A stretch of 64,000 nucleotides of DNA from Rhizosaccharibacter radicis (lineage in GTDB: Bacteria; Pseudomonadota; Alphaproteobacteria; Acetobacterales; Acetobacteraceae). The stretch is taken from positions 124,001 to 188,000 of the forward strand of contig JAMZEJ010000001.1 in the NCBI GenBank assembly GCA_024508355.1, in the 5' to 3' direction. The notes beneath the pieces are model-generated. The model searched no databases and was not told the origin of the DNA. It was given only the letters and a program-made list of their open reading frames with translations. Every line of letters starts with the position of its first letter. Within the stretch, counting starts at the first letter, position 1. The position numbers were made by a program, and so were the translations under genes. Below are positions 39,690 through 48,951 of the stretch, piece by piece.

Positions 39690-40160
39690 ATGGCGATCGC
39701 GATCGGATGCGACGAGGCGGCCTTCGAGCTGAAGGAAGCCGTGCGGCGGATGCTGGAAGCCGACGGCCATGCGGTGGAGGATTTCGGCACCTTCGAGAAC
39801 AGGCCCGTGCTGTATCCCGGCATCGCCTACGCGGTGTCCCGGTCGATCGTAGACGGCCGGAACGACCGTGGCATCCTGTTCTGCGGCACCGGCATCGGCA
39901 TGGCGATCAGCGCCAACAAGGTGCCGGGCATCCGCGCGGCCCAGGCGCACGACACCTATTCGGCCGAGCGCGCCCGCAAGAGCAACGATGCGCAGATCGT
40001 CACCATCGGCGCCCGCGTCGTGGGACCCGAGCTGGCCAAGAGCATCGTGCGCTCGTTCCTCAGCTCCGAGTTCGAGGCGGGCCGGTCGGTCGCCAAGGTC
40101 GAGGGCATGAAGGCGATCGAGCGCGGCGAGGTCCCCGCCGTGACCGAGGAAGCGGCCTGA
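39690..40160 (+). CDS. rpiB: RpiB/LacA/LacB-family sugar-phosphate isomerase
   Basis: 156 residues. It opens MAIAIGCDEAAFELKEAVRRM, then the conserved DFGTFENRPVLYPGIAYAVS, GILFCGTGIGMAISANKVPGIRAAQAHDTYSAERARKSNDAQIVTIGARV. The family's catalytic Cys is the one in FCGTGIG. A GAGGAG site precedes the ATG. RpiB proteins isomerise ribose 5-phosphate to ribulose 5-phosphate; RpiB homologues in tetritol clusters convert D-erythrulose 4-phosphate to D-erythrose 4-phosphate (DerI). Next to an EltD-like enzyme and a DhaK/L kinase, the second role is favoured. It shares an operon with the SorC-type regulator 41 bp downstream. Confidence 0.9.
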   Translation: MAIAIGCDEAAFELKEAVRRMLEADGHAVEDFGTFENRPVLYPGIAYAVSRSIVDGRNDRGILFCGTGIGMAISANKVPGIRAAQAHDTYSAERARKSNDAQIVTIGARVVGPELAKSIVRSFLSSEFEAGRSVAKVEGMKAIERGEVPAVTEEAA

Positions 40161-40201
40161 CGCATCCGGTCCGGCATCGCCGGCGGGGGGCGGAGTTCAC
40201 C

Positions 40202-41200
40202 ATGCAGAAGATCGTGGCCCCCCCGGCGCGCCGGGGAGAAGTCGACACGGAAACCCTGATCGAGATCGCCACCCTCTACTACTACGAGGACGTGACGCAG
40301 GAAGTGCTGTCCCAGCGCTTCAACATGTCCCGCGTCAAGGTCAGCCGCCTGCTCCGCCGCGCCCGGGAAGAAGGGCTGGTGGAGATCCGGGTGCATCAGC
40401 CCTCCTCCGTCGGGGCGGAGCTGGAACGGGAATTCATCGATCGCTTCGGGATCAGCCGGCTGCTCGTGTCGGTCGATCATCGCGACCCGGACGCGCAGCG
40501 CAACGCCGTCGCGCGCATGGTCGCCGGCCATCTGGAAAAGGCGCTGACACCCGGCGCCGTCGTGGCGGTCGGCATGGGGCGCAACGTCGCGGCGGTGGCC
40601 GACGTGATGGCGACCCCCGCGCGCGGACGGGGTGCCACCTTCGTGTGTGCCATCGGGGGCTCGCTTCGCGCCGGCGAATACATGAACGCCGACCATATCT
40701 GCCGGCGGCTGGCGGCGCGCTTCGGGGGCGAAAGCGAAACCCTCTATGCCCCGGCCCTCGTCACGAACGCCAGCCTGCGGGCCGAGCTGCTGCGCAACGA
40801 TACCGTGAAGCTGACGCTGGACCGCGCGCGCCGCGCCGACATCGCCCTCGTGGGCATCGGCGACCTGTCGGAAGACAGCAACATGGTCCGCATGGGCTGG
40901 TTCACGCCGGCGGAGATCGCCGAAGCGCGTCTGGGCGGCACCATCGGCGACGTGTTCGGCTACGACTTCATCGACATCCACGGCCGCCCGGCCGACACCG
41001 GCATGCAAGGCCGGGTGATCGGGCTGAAGCGGGAGGATCTGGACCGCATCCCCGACGTGATCGCCATTGCGGCGGAGAACACCAAGGCCCCGGCCATCCT
41101 CGGCGCGCTGCGCACGGGCGCCATCAACACGCTGGCCACCTCCTTTTCCAACGTCCACACCATCCTGCAGCTGGACGACGCCACCAGGCGCGTCGCCTGA
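40202..41200 (+). CDS. SorC-family sugar-binding transcriptional regulator
   Basis: 332 residues. Residues ~15-65 form an HTH: TLIEIATLYYYEDVTQEVLSQRFNMSRVKVSRLLRRAREEGLVEIRV. The rest is the SorC effector domain (VAVGMGRNVAAVADVM, FVCAIGGSL, ADIALVGIGDLSEDSNMVRMG, VFGYDFIDIHGRPAD). Regulators of this class (EryD of erythritol loci, SorC, DeoR of Bacillus) bind phosphorylated sugars and usually repress. Its place beside rpiB and opposite the long operon points to control of the whole locus through the 39408-39689 region. Confidence 0.93.
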   Translation: MQKIVAPPARRGEVDTETLIEIATLYYYEDVTQEVLSQRFNMSRVKVSRLLRRAREEGLVEIRVHQPSSVGAELEREFIDRFGISRLLVSVDHRDPDAQRNAVARMVAGHLEKALTPGAVVAVGMGRNVAAVADVMATPARGRGATFVCAIGGSLRAGEYMNADHICRRLAARFGGESETLYAPALVTNASLRAELLRNDTVKLTLDRARRADIALVGIGDLSEDSNMVRMGWFTPAEIAEARLGGTIGDVFGYDFIDIHGRPADTGMQGRVIGLKREDLDRIPDVIAIAAENTKAPAILGALRTGAINTLATSFSNVHTILQLDDATRRVA

Positions 41201-41508
41201 GGCGGCCACTCCGGGATGACGACGGGCGTCGCCCTGGGGATCGCACGAGGGACATCGACATCCGCCCCGTCGCGCCCGCGGCGACCCTTGATGGCCGCGG
41301 ACCGCCGATGCGTGGCCCGTCGCCGGCAGCAGACACCGTTCGTCTCGCATCCTCCCGGTGCGCGCTCTCGCCAGAAGCGCCGCGTTGACGAAAGATGCGC
41401 TCGCCTCGCCGCGAGCGCGGGGTGTCGCGCCGCCGCCGGCGGTGGCCCGGATCGACCGGGCCGGATGCCGGGTGTATGCGCCACGAAAAACGAGGGGGGA
41501 CGGATTCC
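41201..41508. other. Intergenic stretch between the SorC-type regulator and the SDR
   Basis: About 308 bp. No gene is evident. It may contain a separate promoter for the SDR gene. An in-frame ATG at 41476 could extend the SDR by 11 residues. Confidence 0.4.
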
Positions 41509-42243
41509 TTGAGCACCCATCATCCAGCCGGACGGCGGATCCTGGTCACCGGCGCCGGCAAGGGCATCGGGCGTGCCACGGTGGAACGCCTGGTGGCGGA
41601 CGGCGCCGAGGTGGTGGCGCTGAGCCGGACCGCCGCCGATCTCCGCGACCTGCACGAGGCGTTCGGCTGCGACACCATCGAGGCGGACCTGGCCGACCTG
41701 GAAGCCGCGGCCGACGCGGTGGCCCGGGCGCTTCCGTTCGACGGGCTCGTCAACAATGCCGGCATCACCGCGCTCGAGCCCGCGCTTTCGACAGGCATGG
41801 ACACCATGCGCCGGGTGATGGAGGTCAACACCCTGGGCCCCCTGAGGCTGGCCCAGGTGATCGGCAACGACCTGGTGCGGCGCGGCGTGGGGGGAGCCAT
41901 CGTCAACATCTCCTCCACCGCCGCCGATGTCGGGCTCGCGGATCACGCCGCTTATTGCGCTTCCAAGGCGGCGCTCAACGCCCTCACCCGCGTGCTGGCC
42001 AAGGAGCTCGGGCCGCACAACATCCGCGTCAACAGCATCAATCCCACCGTGACCCTGACGCCCATGGGCCAGTTCGCGTGGTCCGATCCGGCGAAGTCCG
42101 CACCGGTCCTGGCCCGGATCCCGCTGGGCCGGTTCCTGGAGCCGCCGGAGGTGGCGGGCGTGGTATCGTTCCTGCTCGGGAACGATGCCGCCATGATCAG
42201 CGGCGTGTGCCTCGCCGTGGATGGCGGCCTCGGCGTCGACTGA
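41509..42243 (+). CDS. L-xylulose reductase-like short-chain dehydrogenase (DCXR group)
   Basis: 244 residues from a TTG with GGGGGGA about nine bases upstream; ATG at 41476 is an alternative. The cofactor motif is TGAGKGIGR, NNAG follows at ~75, and the catalytic Ser-Tyr-Lys are in NISSTAADVG and AYCASKAA. The sequence is strikingly like animal L-xylulose/dicarbonyl reductase: GRRILVTGAGKGIGR, then ELGPHNIRVNSINPT and MGQFAWSDP with IPLGRF. That family interconverts L-xylulose and xylitol with NADP(H) and also handles tetroses such as erythrulose. It therefore fits the polyol locus either as a pentitol/ketose dehydrogenase or a second tetritol enzyme. Confidence 0.85.
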   Translation: MSTHHPAGRRILVTGAGKGIGRATVERLVADGAEVVALSRTAADLRDLHEAFGCDTIEADLADLEAAADAVARALPFDGLVNNAGITALEPALSTGMDTMRRVMEVNTLGPLRLAQVIGNDLVRRGVGGAIVNISSTAADVGLADHAAYCASKAALNALTRVLAKELGPHNIRVNSINPTVTLTPMGQFAWSDPAKSAPVLARIPLGRFLEPPEVAGVVSFLLGNDAAMISGVCLAVDGGLGVD

Positions 42244-42313
42244 CCGGCACCGGCCAGTTAGGGCGGGGCGGGGCGATCGCGTTCGGACAGATGCCAGTCG
42301 CGCAGGAACCGGG

Positions 42314-42340
42314 GGGCGGCGCCGATCGGGAATGCCGCCC
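42314..42340. repeat. Stem-loop repeat, copy 1
   Basis: GGGCGGC ... GCCGCCC, 7-bp arms around a 13-nt loop that includes GCCGATCGGGAAT. Nearly the same element recurs ~135 bp downstream. Confidence 0.5.
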
Positions 42341-42450
42341 GTCGGATCGGCAGTCGTGGGAACCGCGGCGGTGACGCCGGGCTCGGTCCATCCGGCCAAC
42401 CTCCGTGCGCATCAGTTGCAGTTCGGAGAACAGACGGAGGAGCCCGGCCG

Positions 42451-42479
42451 GGGCGGCGATGCCGATCGGAACGCCGCCC
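42451..42479. repeat. Stem-loop repeat, copy 2
   Basis: GGGCGGCG ... CGCCGCCC, 8-bp arms around ATGCCGATCGGAA. Loop and stem match copy 1 closely, with paired changes in the stem. It is not followed by a U-tract, so it is not an intrinsic terminator. Confidence 0.5.
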
Positions 42480-42759
42480 GCCGGAACCGCTCGCGTTCGA
42501 ACGCCCCTGCTCGGCCAGGATCGCGCGGGGCCGATCGGGGCGCGCCATCCGGAGCGGAAAATGTTCGGGAAGGGGAGAGGGCCGGACCTGGATCGGGTTC
42601 CGGCGCCGTGACCATTCCCCGAACCGCTGACCGGTACGACGGATCGCGTCGCCGGCGTCCGCGGTCCAGCGCTCCATACCGGTCCCGGCCGGCATCCCGG
42701 GGCGACCATCACCAAGCACTGGTCCCGGCCGCGCGCCGTGACGGAGAAGGAGGAAACCC

Positions 42760-44433
42760 ATGGACGCGGTGATCGGCATCGATGTCGGATCGGGAAGTGC
42801 CCGGGCCGGGGTGTTCGCGGCGGACGGACGCATGCTGGGGCAGCATAGCCGGCCGATCCGGCAATGGCGCCCGCGACCGGGCTTCGTCCAGCAATCCTCG
42901 AGCGACATCTGGGGCGCGGTGTGCGCGGCGGTGCGGGAGGCGACCGCCCGTGCCGCCGCTGCCCTCGGCGAGGCGCCCGCGATCCGGGGGATCGGGTTCG
43001 ACGCCACCTGCTCCCTGGTGCTGGTGGGCGAGAACGGAGAGCCGGTGTCGGTGGACCCGGACGACGCCCCGGACCAGGACGTGGTGATGTGGATGGATCA
43101 TCGCGCGGACGCGGAAGCACGCGCGATCAACCAGGGTGATCATCCGGTGCTGCGCTTCGTGGGAGGGCGCATCTCGCTGGAGATGCAGACCCCGAAGCTG
43201 TGCTGGCTGAGACGCCACAAGCCCGAGGCCTGGCGCCGCACCGCGGCGTTCTTCGATCTGCCGGACTGGCTGACCTGGCGCGCCACCGGCAGCGACAGCC
43301 GCTCGCTCTGCTCGGTGGTGTGCAAATGGACGTATCTCGGTCACGAGAACCGGTGGGACGAGGATTATTTCCGCCGGATCGGGCTGGACGACCTCGCGAA
43401 CGAGGGCTTCGAGCGGATCGGCACCGACGTGCGCGCGCTGGGCGCCACCGCGGGGACGCTGACGGCACGGGCGTCGGCGGAGCTCGGCCTCCCGGCGGGG
43501 ATCCCGGTGGGGGTGTCGGCCATCGACGCCCATGCGGGCGGCATCGGCACGATCGGGGCGACGGTGGGCGGGGACATGGGCATCGGCGACGATGCGGCCG
43601 GCAACGAGGCGCTGTCGCGGCGTCTCGCGCTGGTGGGCGGCACCTCGAGCTGCCACATGGCGGTGTCGGCCGAAGCCCGGTTCGTGCCGGGGGTGTGGGG
43701 CCCCTATGCGGGAGCGATGCTGCCCGGGCTCTGGTTGAACGAGGGCGGGCAGTCCGCCACGGGCAGCCTGGTGGATCATGTGATCACCACGCATGCCGCC
43801 TACGCGGACCTCAAGCGCGACGCCGACGGCGAAGGGTGCAGCGTCTACGAGCTGCTGAACCGGGTTCTGGAAGAGATGGCTGCATCGGTCCCATTCCCGG
43901 CGCTTCTCACCCGCGAGCTGCACGTGATGCCGGACTTCCACGGCAACCGGTCGCCACGCGCGGACGCCAGCCTGCGCGGCATGATCTCCGGCCTGACGCT
44001 GCAGGCAGGGCGCCAGGATCTGGCGCGCCTGTATCTCGCCACCATCCAGGCGATCGCCTATGGCACGCGGCACATCATCGAGACCATGAACGAGCAGGGC
44101 TATCGCATCGACACGGTGCTGGCATCCGGCGGTGGCACGAAGAACCCGGTGTTTCTGCGCGAGCATGCCGATGCCACCGGTTGCCGTCTGGTGCTGCCAC
44201 GCGAACCGGAAGCGGTGCTGCTGGGCGCGGCCATCCTGGGCGGGGTGGCCGGCGGCGTGCATCCGGGCATCCGCGAGGCGATGGCGGCGATGAGCCGGGC
44301 CGGCGACGTGATCGAACCGGCCACCGCGGCGGTGCGGGAGTACCACGACGCCAAATATGCCGTATTCCGCCGCATGTTCGACGACCAGATGGCGTATCGC
44401 GCCCTGATGCAAGCAGCCTCCGCAGGCTCCTGA
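42760..44433 (+). CDS. FGGY-family pentulose kinase (D-ribulokinase-like)
   Basis: 557 residues. It opens [20 protein letters not shown] (phosphate-1 motif) and carries [60 protein letters not shown] and [11 protein letters not shown], then the adenosine-site GGGTKNP. These match, from memory, the human FGGY/D-ribulokinase group (FGGY pentulose kinase). It uses ATP to phosphorylate a ketopentose such as D-ribulose. The ribosome binding site is excellent. Within this locus it would act after a pentitol dehydrogenase, giving the locus a second branch beside the tetritol genes. Erythrulose phosphorylation cannot be excluded. Confidence 0.9.
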   Translation: MDAVIGIDVGSGSARAGVFAADGRMLGQHSRPIRQWRPRPGFVQQSSSDIWGAVCAAVREATARAAAALGEAPAIRGIGFDATCSLVLVGENGEPVSVDPDDAPDQDVVMWMDHRADAEARAINQGDHPVLRFVGGRISLEMQTPKLCWLRRHKPEAWRRTAAFFDLPDWLTWRATGSDSRSLCSVVCKWTYLGHENRWDEDYFRRIGLDDLANEGFERIGTDVRALGATAGTLTARASAELGLPAGIPVGVSAIDAHAGGIGTIGATVGGDMGIGDDAAGNEALSRRLALVGGTSSCHMAVSAEARFVPGVWGPYAGAMLPGLWLNEGGQSATGSLVDHVITTHAAYADLKRDADGEGCSVYELLNRVLEEMAASVPFPALLTRELHVMPDFHGNRSPRADASLRGMISGLTLQAGRQDLARLYLATIQAIAYGTRHIIETMNEQGYRIDTVLASGGGTKNPVFLREHADATGCRLVLPREPEAVLLGAAILGGVAGGVHPGIREAMAAMSRAGDVIEPATAAVREYHDAKYAVFRRMFDDQMAYRALMQAASAGS

Positions 44434-44574
44434 GCCCGGTCGCTCCGGCGCGGCGGAGCCCGTCGTGAGCCCGCTCCGCCGGCTACCAGCTTGCTCGATC
44501 GTTCCCGGTCCGCCCCGGAGACGGCGAACCGCGGGCATGCCCCCAGAGGACTTGCCGCTCGGGAAGATCCTGGT

Positions 44575-46383
44575 TCAGCCCGCCTGCCGCAATCCGGCCA
44601 GAAAGCCGCTGACCTGGAGCGAGAGATGTTCGGCTCTCTGGGACAGCCCGGCGGCCGAGCCCAGCACCTGGGCGGCGGCGACGCCGGTATCGTTGGCGGC
44701 GCGGCTGACACCGGCGATGTTCTCGGTGACGGTCCCGGTGCTGCGCGCCGTCTGCTGGACGTTGCGGGCGATCTCGCGCGTGGCAGCCCCTTGTTGTTCC
44801 ACCGCGGCGGCGATGGACGCGGCGATCTGATCCAGGTCGCCCACCATGCCGGTGATGGCGGAGATCGCCGTCACGGCATCCTCGATCTCGCGCCGGATGG
44901 TGTCGATCTGCGTGTTGATCTGTTCGGTCGCCCGGCTGCTCTGGTTGGCCAGCGACTTCACTTCGGATGCCACCACCGCGAAGCCCTTGCCGGACTCGCC
45001 CGCCCTCGCCGCCTCGATGGTCGCGTTTAGGGCCAGCAGGTTGGTCTGCGAGGCGACGCTGGCGATCAGTTCCACCACCTGGCCGACGCGCTGGGCGCTT
45101 TCGGCCAGCGCACGCACCGTGCTGTCCGTCCGGCGGGCATCCGCGGCCACCACGGACACGCGCTGCGCCGAGTGCGACACCTGCTGCCCGATCTCGGAGA
45201 TGGAGGCGGTGAGCTGTTCCGCCGCCGCCGCCACGTCGCCCAGCGCGGTGCCCGCTTCGCGCGCGGCGTCCGCGACCGCCGTGGCCCGGTGGTCGGTTTC
45301 GGCGGCATTGCCGTTCATGGCGCGGGCCGTGGCTTCCAGCTCCGTCGAGGCTTCCGAGAGCTGGCGGGTCATGTCGCCGATCTGCTGCTCGAACCCGGTC
45401 ACGAGGCCTGCCACCCGCGCGGCCTCCGCCCGCTCGGCCTGTTGCGCCGTGTCCTTTTCCGCGGCGAGACGCCGTGCGGTGCGTCCGTTGTCGCGGAACA
45501 CTTCCACCGCGCGGGCCATGCGGCCGATCTCGTCTCCCCGGGCCACGAAGGGGATGTCGGTGGAAAGCTCGCCCCGCGCCAGGAACCCCATGGTTCCGGC
45601 GAGCCGCAGCAGCGGCCTGGACACGCCGAGGATCATGAACAGCCCGACCAGCACCGCCATGGCCAGCGCCGCCGCCATGGCGCCGGCGATCACCGGAAGC
45701 GCGGAGCTCGCCCCCTCGGCCGCGGCATCGGCGACGGACCGGGTTTCGTTGAGCTGCCGGTCGCGGGCGATGGCGATGGCGCGGCGCATGGCATCGGCCC
45801 GGCGCCCCAGCCCGACCTTGAACACCACCAGCGCGGTGGCCGGATCGTCGTTCACCGTTTGGGTGAAGCGTTCGGACGCCTGCCGGTAGATCTGCCAGCT
45901 CTTGAGCACCGGAGCGGTTCCCACCGGGTCCACGGTTTTGAAGCGTTCCAGCTCCGCATCGAGCCGGCGGCTCAGCTCCTGTTCCTCGGCCACCACGGCA
46001 TCCTGCTGCGCCGGCGGGGCGGTGAGCAGCACGGCCGGCAGCCCGCGCAGACGCTCGAACAACGTGGACACGTCGGCGATGGCCACCGCCGCCGGGAGCG
46101 ACCGCGAGGCGATCGCCCCGGTGGTCCGGTTCAGCACGGACACCGTGTGCAGGGCCATGACGCCCTGCACCAGTACCGCCGTCACGATCAACAGCACCGC
46201 GACCCCGAACTTGCGTCCAAGACTCCAGCCGGTGTTCGGAACCGCGCCGAGGACCGACGCATTCCCTGTGGACGCGCTCCCCCTGGAAACGCCACCTTCC
46301 GGAACGCCATCCATCCAGACGCCACTGCCGCGCGACCGGCGGAACCGCGCCGGCACGAGCCGGTTGATGCGCGAGGCGAACAT
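44575..46383 (-). CDS. Methyl-accepting chemotaxis protein
   Basis: 602 residues. An N-terminal cytosolic tail is followed by TM1 (~58-80), a periplasmic four-helix sensor of ~150 residues, TM2 (~230-252), HAMP (~253-306) and a long signalling coiled coil. The tip near residue 460-500 contains [37 protein letters not shown], the CheA/CheW-binding hairpin. No C-terminal CheR/CheB pentapeptide is seen. It is convergent with the FGGY kinase and divergent from the iron operon. The polyol cluster as ligand source is an attractive but unproven guess. No other chemotaxis genes are in the window. Confidence 0.93.
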   Translation of the reverse strand: MFASRINRLVPARFRRSRGSGVWMDGVPEGGVSRGSASTGNASVLGAVPNTGWSLGRKFGVAVLLIVTAVLVQGVMALHTVSVLNRTTGAIASRSLPAAVAIADVSTLFERLRGLPAVLLTAPPAQQDAVVAEEQELSRRLDAELERFKTVDPVGTAPVLKSWQIYRQASERFTQTVNDDPATALVVFKVGLGRRADAMRRAIAIARDRQLNETRSVADAAAEGASSALPVIAGAMAAALAMAVLVGLFMILGVSRPLLRLAGTMGFLARGELSTDIPFVARGDEIGRMARAVEVFRDNGRTARRLAAEKDTAQQAERAEAARVAGLVTGFEQQIGDMTRQLSEASTELEATARAMNGNAAETDHRATAVADAAREAGTALGDVAAAAEQLTASISEIGQQVSHSAQRVSVVAADARRTDSTVRALAESAQRVGQVVELIASVASQTNLLALNATIEAARAGESGKGFAVVASEVKSLANQSSRATEQINTQIDTIRREIEDAVTAISAITGMVGDLDQIAASIAAAVEQQGAATREIARNVQQTARSTGTVTENIAGVSRAANDTGVAAAQVLGSAAGLSQRAEHLSLQVSGFLAGLRQAG

Positions 46384-46475
46384 GACGGGACGTTCCTTGC
46401 TGGTGGTTATGACCGCCAGCGTCGCACCCCTCGATTAGCGAACGGTTACCGTCCGCTCGCACGCGCCCCGCTATT

Positions 46476-46494
46476 GCGAATGATTATCATCTGA
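46476..46494. promoter_or_regulatory. Fur-box-like site
   Basis: GCGAATGATTATCATCTGA; its core ATGAT-T-ATCAT is a perfect inverted repeat and agrees closely with the Fur consensus. It lies ~35 bp upstream of the DUF3649 start and ~93 bp upstream of the divergent chemoreceptor start. It predicts iron-repressed expression of the operon to the right. Confidence 0.75.
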
Positions 46495-46528
46495 ATTAGG
46501 TCTGGGCGGCTACCGAACAGGAATTCCG

Positions 46529-46906
46529 ATGGCGTCGGCACCGATCCGATGGTTCTGGCCCGCGCGTGCCCGGCCGACCCGGCTTGCGACCATCGCGCCG
46601 GGCCGGGCCGTGTGGCGCCCTTCCCGGGACGCTGCGGGTCTTGGCCTGCGGCTGTTGCTGGGGCTGCCGGGTGCCTACGGCCTGGCGGCCCTGCTGGCCT
46701 ATGACTGCGCCACGCTGCCGCCGCTCGCTGCCGTCGACGGGGTGAGCCTGGGCATGCTGCTCAGCTTCGCCGCCTGGAGCGCGGCCATCCTGTGGAGCTT
46801 CTGCGCCGCCACGTCGATACGCGCGCTTCTGGGCATGGCGGGCGCGGCGATCGTGCTGGGCGCCGCGAGCTGGGGCCTGCCGCATCAGCCGATCGTCGCC
46901 GGATGA
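46529..46906 (+). CDS. DUF3649 domain-containing membrane protein (iron-uptake associated)
   Basis: 125 residues with three or four hydrophobic segments (~36-62, 70-90, 94-118). It matches the small DUF3649 proteins that precede a PepSY-domain protein in siderophore-related operons. The stop overlaps the next start (ATGA). A Fur-box-like site lies immediately upstream, supporting an iron-acquisition role at the inner membrane. The mechanism is unknown. Confidence 0.8.
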   Translation: MASAPIRWFWPARARPTRLATIAPGRAVWRPSRDAAGLGLRLLLGLPGAYGLAALLAYDCATLPPLAAVDGVSLGMLLSFAAWSAAILWSFCAATSIRALLGMAGAAIVLGAASWGLPHQPIVAG

Positions 46907-48633
46907 CACGGCCGGTCCCGAGCTCGCGACCCGCGGCCCGGACCGGGCGGGGATCGCGCGGGCCGGCGCCCGGCGACCGTCGGCAAGGCGGGGTCCGCGT
47001 GGCCATGGCGTGGCTGCATGGGTGGTCGGGCCTGCTGGTGGGCTGGATCCTGTTCGCGGTGTTCTGCACCGGCACGGCCGCCCTGTTGCGCCCGGAACTA
47101 AATCGCTGGGCACGTCCGGAGATCGCGGACACGGTTCCGGGGCCGGACGCGGTGCAGCGGATCGTGGACCGGATGCAGCGTCTGGCGCCGCATGCCCGGC
47201 TCTGGTTCGTGCCGGTGCCGACCCGGCGCGAGCCGGCCGTGCAGGTGTTCTGGATCGGGCCGTCGGCCGCGAGCGGGACGCGCACGCGCGGCGCGTTCGG
47301 CACCGCGCGCGTGGACGGCGCCACCGGCGCGCCGGCGGGAGGACGCGACACGCTGGGCGGCGAGTTCTTCTACCGGATGCATTTCCAGCTGATCGGGCTG
47401 CCCGTGCTGCTGGGCCGCTGGGTGGTCGGGCTGTGCACGATGGCGATGCTGGTGGCGATCCTGAGCGGGATCGTCACCCATCGCCGCATCTTCGCCGATT
47501 TCTTCACCTTCCGGCCGCGCAAGGGCCAGCGTTCCTGGCTGGACGGTCACGTGGTGGCCGCGGTGCTGTCGCTGCCGTTCCACCTGTTGATCACCTATAG
47601 CGGCCTGGTGCTGCTGATGACGATGCTGATGCCCTGGGGCGTGGGCGCCCGCTACGCGCATGCCCCGAGCTTTCGCGCCGAGGCGGAGAACCGCGGGCGC
47701 GGCCTGGCCAGGCCTTCCGGCCACGCCACGCCGCTGGCGCCGATCGGACCGATGCTGCGCGTCGCCGCCGAGCGCTGGGGCCCGGACGAGGTGCGGCGCC
47801 TGGAGATCGCGCTTCCGGACGATGCCGCCTCCCGCGTGACGCTGTTCCGCGGCGGCGAGGCAACGATCGGGATCAGCCGCGACGTGTTGCGCTTCGAGGG
47901 ATCCACCGGGCGGCTGCTGGAACAACGCGGCAGCGACGCGGTGATGCGGGGCCGCGGGATGCTGGAAGGATTGCACGAGGCCGGTTTCGCCACGCCGCTG
48001 CTGCGCGGATTCTATGTCGCCTGGGGCCTGAGCGGCGCGGCGATGGTGGCGACCGGCTGCGTGATGTGGGTGGTCAAGCGCCGGCGCGCGGGCTCGCCGC
48101 CGCCGTTCGGGGTGCAGCTGGTGGACACGCTCAACATCCTCACCTTCACCGGGCTGCCGGTGGCGATGGCGTGCTTCCTGTGCGCCAACCGCCTGCTGCC
48201 GGTGGCGCTGCCGGACCGCGCGGATTGGGAAGTGCGCTGTTTCGGGCTGGGATGGCTCTGCTGCGCCGCATGGCTCGCCCTGGGGGCATCGTGGCGGCGC
48301 GTGCGCCGTTCGGGAAGCGAGGCGAACGCCGACGGGTCGATCGACCCCGCGTGGCAGCCCCTGCTGGGGCTGACCGCCTTGCTGTTCGCGGCCTTGCCGG
48401 TGCTGGACGCCCTGTGCACCGACCGGGGGCTGTCGCACGGCCTGCGGGCCGGAAACGGGCTGGTGCTGGGCTTCGATGCGGGCTTCGCGGGGCTGGCCGC
48501 GACGTTCGGGATCCTGAGCCGGTTGTGCCGGCCCCGGCCCCAGCCCTGGCCCCGGCCGCGTCCGGCGCGGGTGCGAGAAGAGCGCCGGCAGGCCGCCGCC
48601 GCCGGGCGCCCGGCCCTGATGGATGGTTCTTGA
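46903..48633 (+). CDS. PepSY-associated TM protein (PiuB/iron reductase-like)
   Basis: 576 residues. The first membrane segment follows AMAWLHGWSGLLVGWILFAVFCTGTAALL, the PepSY_TM opening. A large periplasmic part is followed by further helices (VLLGRWVVGLCTMAMLVAILSGIVTHRR, then ~195-240, 375-400 and the C-terminal group). HGWSG, YRMHFQL, THRR and LLITYSG carry the His residues usual in this family, which may bind haem. Such proteins are thought to act as ferric-siderophore reductases at the inner membrane. It overlaps genes on both sides by four bases (ATGA, TTGA), so the three genes form a tight operon. Confidence 0.88.
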   Translation: MTRPVPSSRPAARTGRGSRGPAPGDRRQGGVRVAMAWLHGWSGLLVGWILFAVFCTGTAALLRPELNRWARPEIADTVPGPDAVQRIVDRMQRLAPHARLWFVPVPTRREPAVQVFWIGPSAASGTRTRGAFGTARVDGATGAPAGGRDTLGGEFFYRMHFQLIGLPVLLGRWVVGLCTMAMLVAILSGIVTHRRIFADFFTFRPRKGQRSWLDGHVVAAVLSLPFHLLITYSGLVLLMTMLMPWGVGARYAHAPSFRAEAENRGRGLARPSGHATPLAPIGPMLRVAAERWGPDEVRRLEIALPDDAASRVTLFRGGEATIGISRDVLRFEGSTGRLLEQRGSDAVMRGRGMLEGLHEAGFATPLLRGFYVAWGLSGAAMVATGCVMWVVKRRRAGSPPPFGVQLVDTLNILTFTGLPVAMACFLCANRLLPVALPDRADWEVRCFGLGWLCCAAWLALGASWRRVRRSGSEANADGSIDPAWQPLLGLTALLFAALPVLDALCTDRGLSHGLRAGNGLVLGFDAGFAGLAATFGILSRLCRPRPQPWPRPRPARVREERRQAAAAGRPALMDGS

Positions 48634-48932
48634 GCTTGTTCGCGGCCTTTTTGTGCGCGCTGTCGGGGTTCGCCAGCTTCAGCCTGTCCATGGCGCGTCA
48701 TCACGGCCAGGTGCTGCGCCGGCCGGGGCCGGACCGGCGCATGGCGGCAGCGCTGCGCCTGCTGGGCGGGGGCTTCCTGCTGGTGGCCCTGGCGCTGTGC
48801 GCCCGGTGCCTCGGCACCGGGGTGGGAATCGTGTGTGCGCTGGCGTTCTGGAGCGTGGCCGCCGCCTGCGTGACTTTCGGGCTGTCGCTGCCGGTGTTCT
48901 CCGGCGGCAGCCGCCGGCCTTCCAAACGTTGA
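48630..48932 (+). CDS. DUF3325 domain-containing small membrane protein
   Basis: 100 residues from a TTG that overlaps the PepSY stop (TTGA). Three hydrophobic segments (LFAAFLCALSGFASFSLS, LLGGGFLLVALALCARCLG, VGIVCALAFWSVAAACVTFGLS) and a conserved MARHHGQVL after the first fit DUF3325. Together with DUF3649 and PepSY it completes a trio usually found beside TonB-dependent siderophore receptor genes. No intact receptor gene lies next to it here. Confidence 0.8.
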   Translation: MSLFAAFLCALSGFASFSLSMARHHGQVLRRPGPDRRMAAALRLLGGGFLLVALALCARCLGTGVGIVCALAFWSVAAACVTFGLSLPVFSGGSRRPSKR

Positions 48933-48951
48933 GGCCGTCGGTCGGGCGCCG

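Larger units (their letters stand above)
42244..42759. other. Gene-free stretch between the SDR and the FGGY kinase
   Basis: About 516 bp without a supported gene. It contains two related stem-loops (42314-42340 and 42451-42479) and a very good ribosome binding site, GGAGAAGGAGGA, just before the kinase. The spacing suggests that the kinase has its own promoter. Confidence 0.45.
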
